A DNA stretch of 64,000 nt from Alteromonadaceae bacterium 2753L.S.0a.02. GTDB lineage: Bacteria > Pseudomonadota > Gammaproteobacteria > Pseudomonadales > Cellvibrionaceae. A program made the position numbers and the translations under genes. The notes under the pieces were generated by a model. It saw only the letters and a list, made by a program, of their open reading frames with translations, was not told the DNA's origin and did not search any database. The stretch spans positions 886,001 through 950,000 of the forward strand of contig VISH01000002.1 of the NCBI GenBank assembly GCA_007827375.1. Reading direction: 5' to 3'. Position 1 is the stretch's first letter, and each line of letters opens with the position of its first letter. Below, piece by piece: positions 42,210 to 51,073 of this stretch.

Positions 42210-43357
42210 CATTGGGTGAGGGAGTGTTCAAGCTTTTTGTACACCCAATTTACGACGTTATTCTGTGGGGTTGCTCCCCAAGCGTAGTGGTAGCAAAGCG
42301 CGATTAAACCCAAAGTTACCAGCTTAACCGGTGCCTTTGAAAGTATCTGATCGTAAGCTACCACCAATGCGAAAGGTGCAATCGGAATAAAGTACCGTGA
42401 TAAATCCTCATGAAAAATCAACAGTGAAAATAAGTAATGAACCGCTGCATACCAAAATAGTGTGATGTTTTTGTACCACAGCAGAACTACGCCCACTCCG
42501 TAAACCGCATAGATAGTTAAGTACAGCTCTGCGGAATGGAGATTGCCTGAGTAGCTGTATGCTTTGAATATTAGGAATGGCGGCCAGCGCACCAGTTTGT
42601 TCGAGTCAGATAGATTTACCTTGAAATAAGCAAAAAAATCACCGAACTGAAAATAATAAAATATAAATGTTGCCAGCAATGGCAGTGCGACCAGCGGCAA
42701 TAGGAGAATCGGCTTCCATCGTCGCTTAAATGACAAGTCGAAGAAATAAGCTAGGCCAATTAAAATACCTGTAATGCGGGTGATGCCGCTAAACCCTCCT
42801 AGCATGAATGCCGCCAAGTATTGCTTTTTAAAATAACAGCGCAGGGAAAGCAGCGTAAAAAACAAAAAAGGCGCTTCTGTTGCTCCTATATTGTGGTTTA
42901 ACAAGTAGCGCGCGGGTATAAAAAGGGCAATAAACGCCGACCAAATTGGCGACTGCACCACGCGGGTTTCCCGCAGCAATACAAACAACACCAAAGTCGT
43001 CGCCCAAGTATACAGAAATGTAGCTAACAACATTGCGTGCGGGTAGCTGAGCCCGGTAAAGGTTAATAGGCGAATACTCAGCGGAAATAGCGGGAGGTGT
43101 GCAGCGAAGTAATGGCTTTTTGTGTAAGCGCTTAGGGGGTGTTTTTCCGGTATGTCATAGAGCGTTTTCGCGACATACATGTAGTTGGGACCATCCCAGT
43201 GGCGATAGAGATGATTCTCCTTATCATGCAGCCAGAAGGGCAATTGAAATATGAGTGTGCTGACGATGACCAACACACTTAGCACACTCAGCGGGTAGCG
43301 ACTGAGGGTACGTAAAATTATGCGTATACGTAGTGCAGGGTTTAAATACCACATCAT
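42209..43357 (-). CDS. Multi-pass GT-C-type membrane glycosyltransferase
   Basis: The start at 43357 lies 27 bases after the SGNH stop codon; a longer frame would overlap that gene. The 382-residue protein has about nine to eleven transmembrane segments. The first periplasmic loop contains RHWDGPNYMYVAKTLYDI, the HWDG-Y arrangement typical of PIG-V / mannosyltransferase-like GT-C enzymes, which use polyprenyl-phosphate sugars. Donor and acceptor are unknown. It is co-oriented with the SGNH hydrolase gene upstream and converges on the carbamoyltransferase operon. Confidence 0.75.
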   Translation of the reverse strand: MMWYLNPALRIRIILRTLSRYPLSVLSVLVIVSTLIFQLPFWLHDKENHLYRHWDGPNYMYVAKTLYDIPEKHPLSAYTKSHYFAAHLPLFPLSIRLLTFTGLSYPHAMLLATFLYTWATTLVLFVLLRETRVVQSPIWSAFIALFIPARYLLNHNIGATEAPFLFFTLLSLRCYFKKQYLAAFMLGGFSGITRITGILIGLAYFFDLSFKRRWKPILLLPLVALPLLATFIFYYFQFGDFFAYFKVNLSDSNKLVRWPPFLIFKAYSYSGNLHSAELYLTIYAVYGVGVVLLWYKNITLFWYAAVHYLFSLLIFHEDLSRYFIPIAPFALVVAYDQILSKAPVKLVTLGLIALCYHYAWGATPQNNVVNWVYKKLEHSLTQ

Positions 43358-43383
43358 GGAGTCAGGTGTAACTATTGAAAAAA

Positions 43384-44427
43384 TCAACGCCCGAGTATGT
43401 TTCTTGCCTGTTGGGCAAGCGCTTTGCCTGCACATTGATTGCCGACAATATTGGGATGGTACTGATCAAAACTAATGGTGTATCGACTCGGCAGTTGTTT
43501 TTTGCACTCCCGAAACGGTTGCAGGAGATCAAAGTAGTGAAAATTGTAACGCTGTGCTAATGCATTTACCGAGTCGTGTTCCGACTGGAATTTATAATCA
43601 CCCACAAGCCCCTGATCGCGTTCACCAAAGTTTGGAAATACGGCAACAAGGACGTCAAAATCATTTTGGTTCGCAAGTTCTGCCAGTTCTGCGAACGAAT
43701 CTTCGACACTGTCAACATAAAATTTGTTGACTTCCGACTGCAAGCCCTTGCGTGTCGCGCCTTGCTTAACTCCGAGAACGGCATAGTGGAGAAACCGGAG
43801 TAGGGCACTGTGGTGTTCCAGCTTAGTTACAGCGGCGGTATTAATTTTGCCTCCCGATAAATTTTTTGATTGCTCAGCTAACAGCAAACCATAAATATTG
43901 CCATCATCCTGAAAACGGTCGTTAAGGCAGTAGGCGAGTATCACAAGATCTGGTTTAAACGCCAGCGCCTTGGATTTTAAGGTTTCTACTTCTTGAGAGG
44001 TGTTATAACCGGATACGCCGAAATTCATGACATCTGATTTCACACCCCACGTATTCAGTTCCTGTTCCATAACCACCGAAAATATATTTTTATCGCCTTT
44101 TATCCAGAGGCCTGCCGTAACGCTGTCACCAAGTATCACAATGCGTTTACTGCCGGGAGTTTTGGCAAGGGGGTGGTTGTAATCGCGGTAACCCATGTTA
44201 TTGCTGCGACCAATGTAGGAATAGTACTGGGCTGATTGCCCAGAGCTGTCGAGATTGGGTATGGGTTCGTAGCCAATTTTGGGGTTATCCGACAAGCGCA
44301 CACGCCATTTTTCAATGTACACAATTTCAGGTGCCAGCTTAAAAGTACGCACCAACACTTCACAAATCATCAGCGCAAATATCACGCTAAAAGCAAGCAA
44401 GAGTCCATTTACCAGCGTTTTATTCAT
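43384..44427 (-). CDS. Membrane-anchored SGNH/GDSL hydrolase
   Basis: The 347-residue protein has an N-terminal signal anchor (LLLAFSVIFALMICEVLVRTF) and an SGNH fold: block I IVILGDSVTAG with the nucleophile Ser (about residue 101), block II FGVSGYN, block III YCLNDRF and block V DQYHPN with the catalytic Asp and His. It should be a periplasmic esterase or O-acyltransferase-like enzyme acting on sugar hydroxyls. A GT-C glycosyltransferase follows 27 bases downstream, and the carbamoyltransferase operon is the next neighbour, so all five may modify one glycan. Confidence 0.85.
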   Translation of the reverse strand: MNKTLVNGLLLAFSVIFALMICEVLVRTFKLAPEIVYIEKWRVRLSDNPKIGYEPIPNLDSSGQSAQYYSYIGRSNNMGYRDYNHPLAKTPGSKRIVILGDSVTAGLWIKGDKNIFSVVMEQELNTWGVKSDVMNFGVSGYNTSQEVETLKSKALAFKPDLVILAYCLNDRFQDDGNIYGLLLAEQSKNLSGGKINTAAVTKLEHHSALLRFLHYAVLGVKQGATRKGLQSEVNKFYVDSVEDSFAELAELANQNDFDVLVAVFPNFGERDQGLVGDYKFQSEHDSVNALAQRYNFHYFDLLQPFRECKKQLPSRYTISFDQYHPNIVGNQCAGKALAQQARNILGR

Positions 44428-44657
44428 AGGGCCTCAAAGTTCATTGGTTAACAGCGCGCACCATTGTAGCCGCCCCGTTTTGTACCAAGGAAGTGTTTCT
44501 TAGCGAGTTCGGCTCCCTTGTCGCGCGTTTTTCCGGCCCGAAGCGTGAGAGCATCATGTTATTGATATTTTCAAGCCTTATTGCAAGTCGATATCCATTA
44601 AATACGTAGGCGTGCAGTCCGGTTTATTTGGTGCTAAATGGTGAATATATTCAAGAT

Positions 44658-44673
44658 AATTGGTTGACCAATT
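44658..44673. promoter_or_regulatory. Palindromic operator upstream of the TonB receptor (FCD/GntR type)
   Basis: AATTGGTTGACCAATT is a perfect 7-2-7 palindrome. It closely resembles the AATTGGTATACCAATT operators of the FCD regulators ExuR and UxuR and the PdhR box. A GntR/FCD regulator is encoded at the end of the receptor gene, making it the likely ligand. The site is 170 bases upstream of the receptor ATG. Confidence 0.7.
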
Positions 44674-44708
44674 CATACTAAATATCTAATCTGGTGTCGC
44701 AAACATAC

Positions 44709-44726
44709 GCATGTATACAAGTATGC
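44709..44726 (+). promoter_or_regulatory. Shared 18-bp motif, receptor copy
   Basis: GCATGTATACAAGTATGC contains the FCD-like core TGTATACAA. It matches a copy upstream of the GH2 gene (51031-51048) at 14 of 18 positions in the same orientation. Confidence 0.5.
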
Positions 44727-44742
44727 TGAATTGCGTGCCAAT

Positions 44743-44758
44743 TGGTCGAATTTGACCA
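44743..44758. promoter_or_regulatory. Imperfect TGGTC/GACCA repeat upstream of the TonB receptor
   Basis: TGGTC and GACCA, the same half-sites as in the operator at 44658-44673, occur here with a six-base spacer. This may be a second, weaker regulator site. Confidence 0.4.
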
Positions 44759-44842
44759 CTTTTAAACGTCCACTAATCAGCCTTGGGGAGGTTTCGGTTA
44801 AGTCGTACGGAACTGATAACAATAAATTTTCAGGAGCGACCT

Positions 44843-47722
44843 ATGAAAAAACAAAAATTATTCATTCTCAGTAAGCCTGGAGTCCTAAGTTTGTGTATTG
44901 CCGCCGCAGCGGCTCAGGCGCAAAATTCAAAAGAAATCGAGGAGGAAGTCTACGTTACGGGCTACAGGGGGAGTCTGTTGAATTCCACCGAAGCAAAAAG
45001 AAATTCGCTAGGTTTTACCGACGAAGTATTCGCCGATGATATAGGCAAAATGCCGAGTCAAAACCTGGCAGAATCCCTGTCGCGTATTCCCGGTGTGCGA
45101 ATTAACCGTGAAGTAACCGGTGAGGGGCAGCAGATCTCCGTGCGTGGCCTGGGTCCGGAATTTACCAAGGTGGTAATGAACGGTAACTCAATCGCTGTTG
45201 CGTCGGATGGCAGTCTTGGGGCTGGTCAAAAAGGTCGTCATGTAGACCTGGATATGTTTCCCCCAGAGCTATTCAGCTCTCTATCCGTGAATAAAACAAC
45301 CACCGCGGAGCAGGTTGAGGGTGGCGTTTCTGGCTACGTTAACATGCGTACTATCCGAGCTTCGGATCTTGGTGATGAAGGTTCGAATTTCCGGTTCGGG
45401 GTGGAGGGCGCCTACAACGAAATGAGTGGTGAGTTAAGCCCTCGACTTAACTTTATGTACGGCTACAGCAGTGAGACCTTTGGAGTATTGGTCGGGGTGG
45501 TCGGTAAGCAGCACAAATCCCGTACTGACGGTTATGAAACGGTGGGCAATTACCAAAGCGGCTGCCGTTCTGAATGGACCGTAAATGACGACGGTGACAC
45601 CGTAAATTCCTGTATTGCAGGTTCAACGGGTTGGAATGTTTTCAATTATACCGACATAGCCAGTGCCGATTATGCGGCTACGCATCCTGGTGTGAGCGAA
45701 GGTGATGTTATCGATCTGAACGCTGTATCGGGTTTAAGCGATGAGCAGCTCGATAATTTCAGCATGCCTTATATCGCCCGACCTATGTATACCTACGGTG
45801 ATCGCGATACGGTCTCCGGCATTTTATCTCTCGAATACACGCCAAACGAAGATTTCGAATTGGCACTGGATGTTCTCAGTGCGAAAGCAGACCGCTCTTT
45901 TGTTCGCAATGAACTGATGCATATTTATCGCCGTAATTACATGCAATACGATCTCGCCTGGATTCCTGAAAATATTCAGCTGAGCAGTGACAATGTGCTT
46001 GAGACCGGTACCTTTTACAATAATCGCGTATGGGTGGGGTCGCGAAGTTACGATGAAGAGCTGACCTATACCGCGATTATGCCCAGTCTGTATTGGCAAT
46101 TTAACGACACTATGGCGCTTGATGTATCTGCTGGTAAAACGGAATCTTCGTTTGATCGCGATGAGCCTTACATACTCTACTACGGCCCCAAGGGTGTAAT
46201 GACCCACGATTATCGTCAGGAGATGCCCACGGTGACGCACTCAGCCGATGTGGTGCATGCAGGCTCGGGTTGGACATTTAGTACCGGGCCCGGCGCGGAG
46301 GGGGATGTTCAGGGTGGCGAGTTCCGCTTTCAACGAAATTCTCGTGATACCGAAACTACGACCATGAAAATAGGATTGTCATTTGGCGAAGATGCTGATC
46401 TTAATGGCATTAAACTCGGTATCAATTACGATAAAAACATTTCAGACATGACCGGCTACACCGGTGGTGATGCCTGGACGGAACGTGTTGAAAACTCAGA
46501 CCTCGAGGAAAATTTTGCAAGCTATGTGGTTGACTCGCCCGTAACGGACCTTACTGGAAATGGTATTCAAGGTATTGCCAGTGTGAACTGGAGTGCTGTT
46601 AAAAATGCAGTGGGATACAACAGCTTCCAACCCGACACCAGCGCCAGTGGTGATCAGTTCGGCTCAACAGTGGGCGATATAAAAGAAACGATTATGGCGA
46701 TGTACGTCGAGGCCAATGGTGAAGCCGAAGTTGCCGGCCGTCTCATGCGAACCAATGTGGGTGTTCGGTTGGTAGATACCGAGCAAACTGTGGAATCGAA
46801 TGGTCTCGAAAAAACTTCGGATTACAGCCGTATTTTGCCGTCGTTCAACGCTGTTTACGATGTTTACGAATCCATAAAATTACGTACCAGCGCTTCGCGC
46901 AGTCTCACCCGTGCAGCGCCATCCTCAATGTTCCCAAATGCGGCCTGGAACGGTTCTGGTATTGATGAGGTCGCCGTCGGTAATTATCGCCTGTCACCGT
47001 TTGAATCAACGAATTTCGATTTTGGCGGGGAGTGGTATTTTTGGGACTTGGGATTTGTGGGTCTCAATTATTACAAAAAAGATATCACTGGTTTCGTGAA
47101 GCCGCGAGATACCCAGGTGCAATTTAATCAACTCGAAGACTATATCAACTCCTACGGCTATGAATTTGAGGTGTCTCCAGACACGATTTCGCAGACCCGG
47201 TTGGATGCGATTGAAGCTTGTGGCGGTTGGGATTCTGTCGATTGCGTTACCAATGTCTCAGATGATGTCAATATTGAGGGGGTCACAGTACTCACCGGTT
47301 GGGAAGCCATCTGGGTAATGCCGCTCGATATGCTGGTGCAGGGGCTCGGGTTTAATGCGAGTATGAACAAAATTCACCAGAACCCCAGTGATGAGGAAGG
47401 TGAGATCTTCGGTATTTCCGATTCTGCAAATATCACCGCCTATTACGAAAATTTTGGTGTACAAACACGACTCACATATACCATGCAGGAGGGTACTGAA
47501 ACCGGTGGCGGCTGGTCTCCGCTTATGGCGGATGACCGTACGCAAATTGATTGGACGATCAGTTACGACTTGCCAATTGATGCCGTGAAATTAACGGTAA
47601 CGCTGGATGCTTACAACATTACCAATGAGCCTTTGCGCTCAACCTTCGAAAGCGATGGAAATACGTTTAACGTTCGTTACCCGGGAGCGACCTACACCCT
47701 GGGTGTACGAGGCAGTTTTTAG
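44843..47722 (+). CDS. TonB-dependent outer-membrane receptor
   Basis: The ATG at 44843 has CAGGAG six bases before it and starts a signal peptide ending AAAAAQAQ; an upstream start would spoil both. The 959-residue product has a plug domain (VYVTGYRGSLL, then MPSQNLAESLSRIPGVRINR and QISVRGLGPEFTKVVMNG) and a large beta barrel ending in the aromatic C-terminal strand TLGVRGSF. It resembles the Xanthomonas/Caulobacter-type receptors that import oligosaccharides. Palindromic operators lie upstream and a GntR regulator follows, supporting substrate-inducible expression. The sugar is not predictable; GH2 and acetylesterase neighbours suggest an acetylated hemicellulose or pectin fragment. Confidence 0.92.
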   Translation: MKKQKLFILSKPGVLSLCIAAAAAQAQNSKEIEEEVYVTGYRGSLLNSTEAKRNSLGFTDEVFADDIGKMPSQNLAESLSRIPGVRINREVTGEGQQISVRGLGPEFTKVVMNGNSIAVASDGSLGAGQKGRHVDLDMFPPELFSSLSVNKTTTAEQVEGGVSGYVNMRTIRASDLGDEGSNFRFGVEGAYNEMSGELSPRLNFMYGYSSETFGVLVGVVGKQHKSRTDGYETVGNYQSGCRSEWTVNDDGDTVNSCIAGSTGWNVFNYTDIASADYAATHPGVSEGDVIDLNAVSGLSDEQLDNFSMPYIARPMYTYGDRDTVSGILSLEYTPNEDFELALDVLSAKADRSFVRNELMHIYRRNYMQYDLAWIPENIQLSSDNVLETGTFYNNRVWVGSRSYDEELTYTAIMPSLYWQFNDTMALDVSAGKTESSFDRDEPYILYYGPKGVMTHDYRQEMPTVTHSADVVHAGSGWTFSTGPGAEGDVQGGEFRFQRNSRDTETTTMKIGLSFGEDADLNGIKLGINYDKNISDMTGYTGGDAWTERVENSDLEENFASYVVDSPVTDLTGNGIQGIASVNWSAVKNAVGYNSFQPDTSASGDQFGSTVGDIKETIMAMYVEANGEAEVAGRLMRTNVGVRLVDTEQTVESNGLEKTSDYSRILPSFNAVYDVYESIKLRTSASRSLTRAAPSSMFPNAAWNGSGIDEVAVGNYRLSPFESTNFDFGGEWYFWDLGFVGLNYYKKDITGFVKPRDTQVQFNQLEDYINSYGYEFEVSPDTISQTRLDAIEACGGWDSVDCVTNVSDDVNIEGVTVLTGWEAIWVMPLDMLVQGLGFNASMNKIHQNPSDEEGEIFGISDSANITAYYENFGVQTRLTYTMQEGTETGGGWSPLMADDRTQIDWTISYDLPIDAVKLTVTLDAYNITNEPLRSTFESDGNTFNVRYPGATYTLGVRGSF

Positions 47723-47774
47723 GCGAATAACTGATTCCTCGATAGCCCAATGAGGGCATTGGAGTTTTTATCTC

Positions 47775-47812
47775 ACCGCACTCGGACTTTGTGTTTGATG
47801 TGCGGTTTTTTT
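47775..47812 (+). terminator. Intrinsic terminator after the TonB receptor
   Basis: ACCGCAC and GTGCGGT form a seven-base-pair stem with an 18-base loop, followed by seven Ts. The T-tract overlaps the stop codon of the convergent GntR gene. Confidence 0.75.
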
Positions 47813-48527
47813 AATCAACAAAATATTCTGGGTGCTGTTGTGGAGCAACTTTAAGAATGTTGTAAACATCTTTCATGTGAGTCTCCATGGCGCTTTTGGC
47901 TTGTGCCTCGGAGCCGGTTTTAATTGCCTGGAGAATTGCTTTGTGTTGTTTTACGACCTGATCGTATTGCCCGGTAAGTTCTACAAGACTTAAGTTACGC
48001 ACTCGATCCATGTGTGCTTTTTCTGCTTCGATTACCTTCGCAACCCGTTTGTAACCGGTGGCATCTGCAAGGGCGCGATGAAATTCGTCGTCGAGATGTT
48101 GAAAGGCCAGTGCATCTTGTGAGTCTTTGGCTTTAACCTGTTCGGTAATTATTTCATCGCATTCTGTTAATACATTCTCGTTTGCATTACTGGCCAGGGT
48201 GGTTACAACGGCCACTTCAATAGCCTCTCTTAAAAAGCGTGCTTCTAGAATGAGTGGCATGCTCAATTTGGTGACGAACGTTCCGCGCTGCGGCCGAACC
48301 TCCACAAACCCCAGGTTGGCAAGTTTTACTATGGCCTCTCGCACTGGCGTGCGACTTACACCGAATTTTTCGGCCATTTGGGTTTCCGGAATTTTTTCGC
48401 CAGGCAGCAATTTCATTCCGACGATTTCATCGCGAATTAAATTGAATATTTGATCGGGGGAGGGATGGTCGTATCGGAGTTGGTAATGTTTGGTATCACT
48501 GGAATCCACAAGGGCGCTCTTTTTCAT
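47811..48527 (-). CDS. GntR-family (FadR/FCD) transcriptional regulator
   Basis: The 238-residue protein has an N-terminal winged helix (GEKIPETQMAEKFGVSRTPVREAIVKL, about 35-90) and a helical FCD ligand domain (about 100-225, with FHRALADATGYKRVAKVI). FCD regulators bind sugar acids or carboxylates and usually repress their targets. The AATTGGT-type operator upstream of the receptor fits this subfamily. A perfect AGTATC/GATACT palindrome at 48528-48540 abuts its own start codon, suggesting autoregulation. Confidence 0.92.
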   Translation of the reverse strand: MKKSALVDSSDTKHYQLRYDHPSPDQIFNLIRDEIVGMKLLPGEKIPETQMAEKFGVSRTPVREAIVKLANLGFVEVRPQRGTFVTKLSMPLILEARFLREAIEVAVVTTLASNANENVLTECDEIITEQVKAKDSQDALAFQHLDDEFHRALADATGYKRVAKVIEAEKAHMDRVRNLSLVELTGQYDQVVKQHKAILQAIKTGSEAQAKSAMETHMKDVYNILKVAPQQHPEYFVD

Positions 48528-48540
48528 AGTATCCGATACT
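48528..48540. promoter_or_regulatory. Palindrome immediately before the GntR start codon
   Basis: AGTATC and GATACT flank a single base directly upstream of the GntR ATG. The position fits a self-repression site for the dimeric regulator. Confidence 0.45.
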
Positions 48541-48771
48541 CCAAGGTCGCGAGGGAGGTAACAGCTTACACTGCGCTGCTACGTGCAAATTACATTCGCC
48601 GCACTAATTATTGGGTTTTTGTCAGTTTACTACACTGCTTCCAGGGTATGAAGTTTAAAAAAACAAGTCATGGGCCGTAGCGCTTTCGTCGTGTGCTCTC
48701 GTAGGCATTTCCAGGAGCGTGTAGAATGCGTTTTTGCCACTTGTCATACAAATATCTGAGGTATTCAACGC

Positions 48772-50937
48772 ATGCCCCAAAAGTCAGCCAAACCCCTAAA
48801 CCAGTACCCAAAATATTGGGCGGAGTGTTTTGGGGTAGCGCCTTTTCTACCCACGACGCCAGCTGAAATGACTCAACTGGGGTGGGACAGTTGCGATATT
48901 GTGTTAGTAACCGGGGATGCATACATCGATCACCCCAGTTTTGGTATGGCTGTCATTGGGCGACTACTCGAATCCCAGGGGTTTCGGGTGGGGATTATAG
49001 CCCAACCAGATTGGCGCAGTTGCGAAGCTTTGCAATCACTCGGCAAGCCTAATCTCTATTTTGGTGTAACTGCTGGCAATATGGACTCGCTTATCAATCG
49101 TTACACCGCGGATTTGCGCATTCGTCATGACGATGCTTATACACCGGGAGGTGAAGGCGGTAAGCGTCCGAACCGAGCCGTAACCGTGTACGCGCAACGC
49201 TGTAAAGAAGCCTGGAAAGATGTACCGGTGATTGTTGGCGGCATTGAAGCCAGCTTGCGTCGTATTGCCCAATACGATTATTGGAGTGATGAAGTGCGCC
49301 GCTCGGTACTCATTGATTCCACGGCTGATATTTTGCTCTACGGTAATGCTGAGCGAGCCATTGTCGAGTTGTCACACCGCATCGCCGCTGGTGAACCCAT
49401 CGCCTCATTGCGTAATATTTGTGGCACCACAGTGGTTTTGTCCAGCGTACCCGGCGGATATACCGAGCTGGATTCTTCCCGCATCGATTGGCCGGGCAAA
49501 ATCAGCAATATGCCAAGCCCCTACGAATATCGGTCTGCGGCGGAACCTGCTGATTCGGACACTCAGGAGATCGAAGATGTGGTGCGCTTTGTTCCCATGC
49601 CTTTGCGCAAATGGGAACAAAATCTAAACCCCGATAAAACCTGCATACGCTTGCCTTCTTTTGAAAAAGTGAGCAAAGATCCAGTACTCTATGCCCATGC
49701 CTCGAGGGTGTTGCATCAGGAAAGCAATCCGCACAACGCGCGATCCCTGGTGCAAAAACACGGTTCGCGCGAAGTTTGGGTAAATCCCCCCGCGATTCCA
49801 TTAACGACCTCAGAAATGGATTTTATTTTTGGGTTGCCCTACGCACGGATACCGCATCCGCAATATAAAAACCAAAAAATACCCGCATACGAGATGATAA
49901 AAACCTCGGTAAATATCATGCGCGGTTGTTTTGGCGGCTGTACTTTTTGTTCCATTACCGAACATGAAGGGCGCATTATTCAAAGTCGTTCTCACGAATC
50001 AATACTTCGTGAAATTGAAGATATTCGCGATAAAGTGCCGGGTTTTACTGGCACCATATCCGATTTGGGTGGCCCGACATCCAATATGTACACGCTAAAT
50101 TGCAAAGACCCTGAGATCCAGGCTTCTTGCCGTAAACTAAGCTGCGTTTATCCGGATATTTGCAAAAACTTAAATACCAACCATAGCCCAACCACAGAAC
50201 TCTATCGCAAAGCACGCAAAGTACCGGGAGTGCGCACCGTTGCGATAGCGTCGGGCTTGCGCTATGACCTGGCCGTAGAAGATCCTGAATATGTCAAAGA
50301 ATTGGTAAGCCACCATGTGGGCGGATACTTAAAAATAGCGCCGGAACACAGCGAGCAAGGCACCCTAGAGATGATGATGAAACCGGGCATGGGCGCCTAC
50401 GATCGTTTCGAAAAAATGTTTAACGAATTTTCTCAGCAGGCTGGCAAAAAGCAGTTTTTAATTCCCTATTTTATTGCGGGGCACCCGGGGTGTAGTGACG
50501 AAGACATGGTAAATCTTGCGCTCTGGTTGAAAAATCACGATTTTGAAGTCGACCAGGTACAAACGTTTTATCCATCGCCCATGTCACTCGCTACTGCAAT
50601 GTATCATTCCGATCGCAATCCTCTGCGGCATTTAAGCTATAAATCCAAAAAAATATTTACGCCTAAAAATAAATCGCAACGGCAAATACAAAAAGCTTTG
50701 TTGCGTTATCACGACCCTGAAAATTGGTCCATGCTGCGCAAGGCTTTGCGCGATATGGGAATGTCTGCATTGATCGGGGATTCGCCTCGTCATCTGATAC
50801 CCAGTGAGTCGCGCGAAATCCGCTTGCGGAGTGTTAAAAAGCGCAAGGGTATGGCAACAACGAGAAAAGCACGTGGCGATAAGCGCCTCCAAAAATTGCC
50901 CTCAAATCATAAAAGGACAACAAAGCCGCGGGACTGA
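48772..50937 (+). CDS. ygiQ: Radical-SAM protein YgiQ
   Basis: The 721-residue protein has the YgiQ N-terminal cobalamin-like domain (LGWDSCDIVLVTGDAYIDHPSFG), the radical-SAM motif CFGGCTFC (about residue 386) and the basic C-terminal extension. YgiQ is widely conserved but without an established reaction. GAGGT lies eight bases before the ATG. The gene sits inside the carbohydrate locus between the GntR and GH2 genes, and has no obvious functional link to them. Confidence 0.93.
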   Translation: MPQKSAKPLNQYPKYWAECFGVAPFLPTTPAEMTQLGWDSCDIVLVTGDAYIDHPSFGMAVIGRLLESQGFRVGIIAQPDWRSCEALQSLGKPNLYFGVTAGNMDSLINRYTADLRIRHDDAYTPGGEGGKRPNRAVTVYAQRCKEAWKDVPVIVGGIEASLRRIAQYDYWSDEVRRSVLIDSTADILLYGNAERAIVELSHRIAAGEPIASLRNICGTTVVLSSVPGGYTELDSSRIDWPGKISNMPSPYEYRSAAEPADSDTQEIEDVVRFVPMPLRKWEQNLNPDKTCIRLPSFEKVSKDPVLYAHASRVLHQESNPHNARSLVQKHGSREVWVNPPAIPLTTSEMDFIFGLPYARIPHPQYKNQKIPAYEMIKTSVNIMRGCFGGCTFCSITEHEGRIIQSRSHESILREIEDIRDKVPGFTGTISDLGGPTSNMYTLNCKDPEIQASCRKLSCVYPDICKNLNTNHSPTTELYRKARKVPGVRTVAIASGLRYDLAVEDPEYVKELVSHHVGGYLKIAPEHSEQGTLEMMMKPGMGAYDRFEKMFNEFSQQAGKKQFLIPYFIAGHPGCSDEDMVNLALWLKNHDFEVDQVQTFYPSPMSLATAMYHSDRNPLRHLSYKSKKIFTPKNKSQRQIQKALLRYHDPENWSMLRKALRDMGMSALIGDSPRHLIPSESREIRLRSVKKRKGMATTRKARGDKRLQKLPSNHKRTTKPRD

Positions 50938-51030
50938 ATGACGTAACTCATGAATAACCAGGCGTTGCCAGTAATTCTGCAGCATTTAGCTGTGTAAAAT
51001 TGGGTTTAAAGTATGAATAAATTTCTGCGG

Positions 51031-51048
51031 GTATGTATACTTGCATGC
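51031..51048 (+). promoter_or_regulatory. Shared 18-bp motif, GH2 copy
   Basis: GTATGTATACTTGCATGC lies 26 bases before the GH2 ATG and matches the motif upstream of the TonB receptor at 14 of 18 positions, around a common ATGTATAC core. It is a candidate site for the shared GntR regulator. Confidence 0.5.
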
Positions 51049-51073
51049 CAGATTATGGGCCAGGGTTTAAAAT

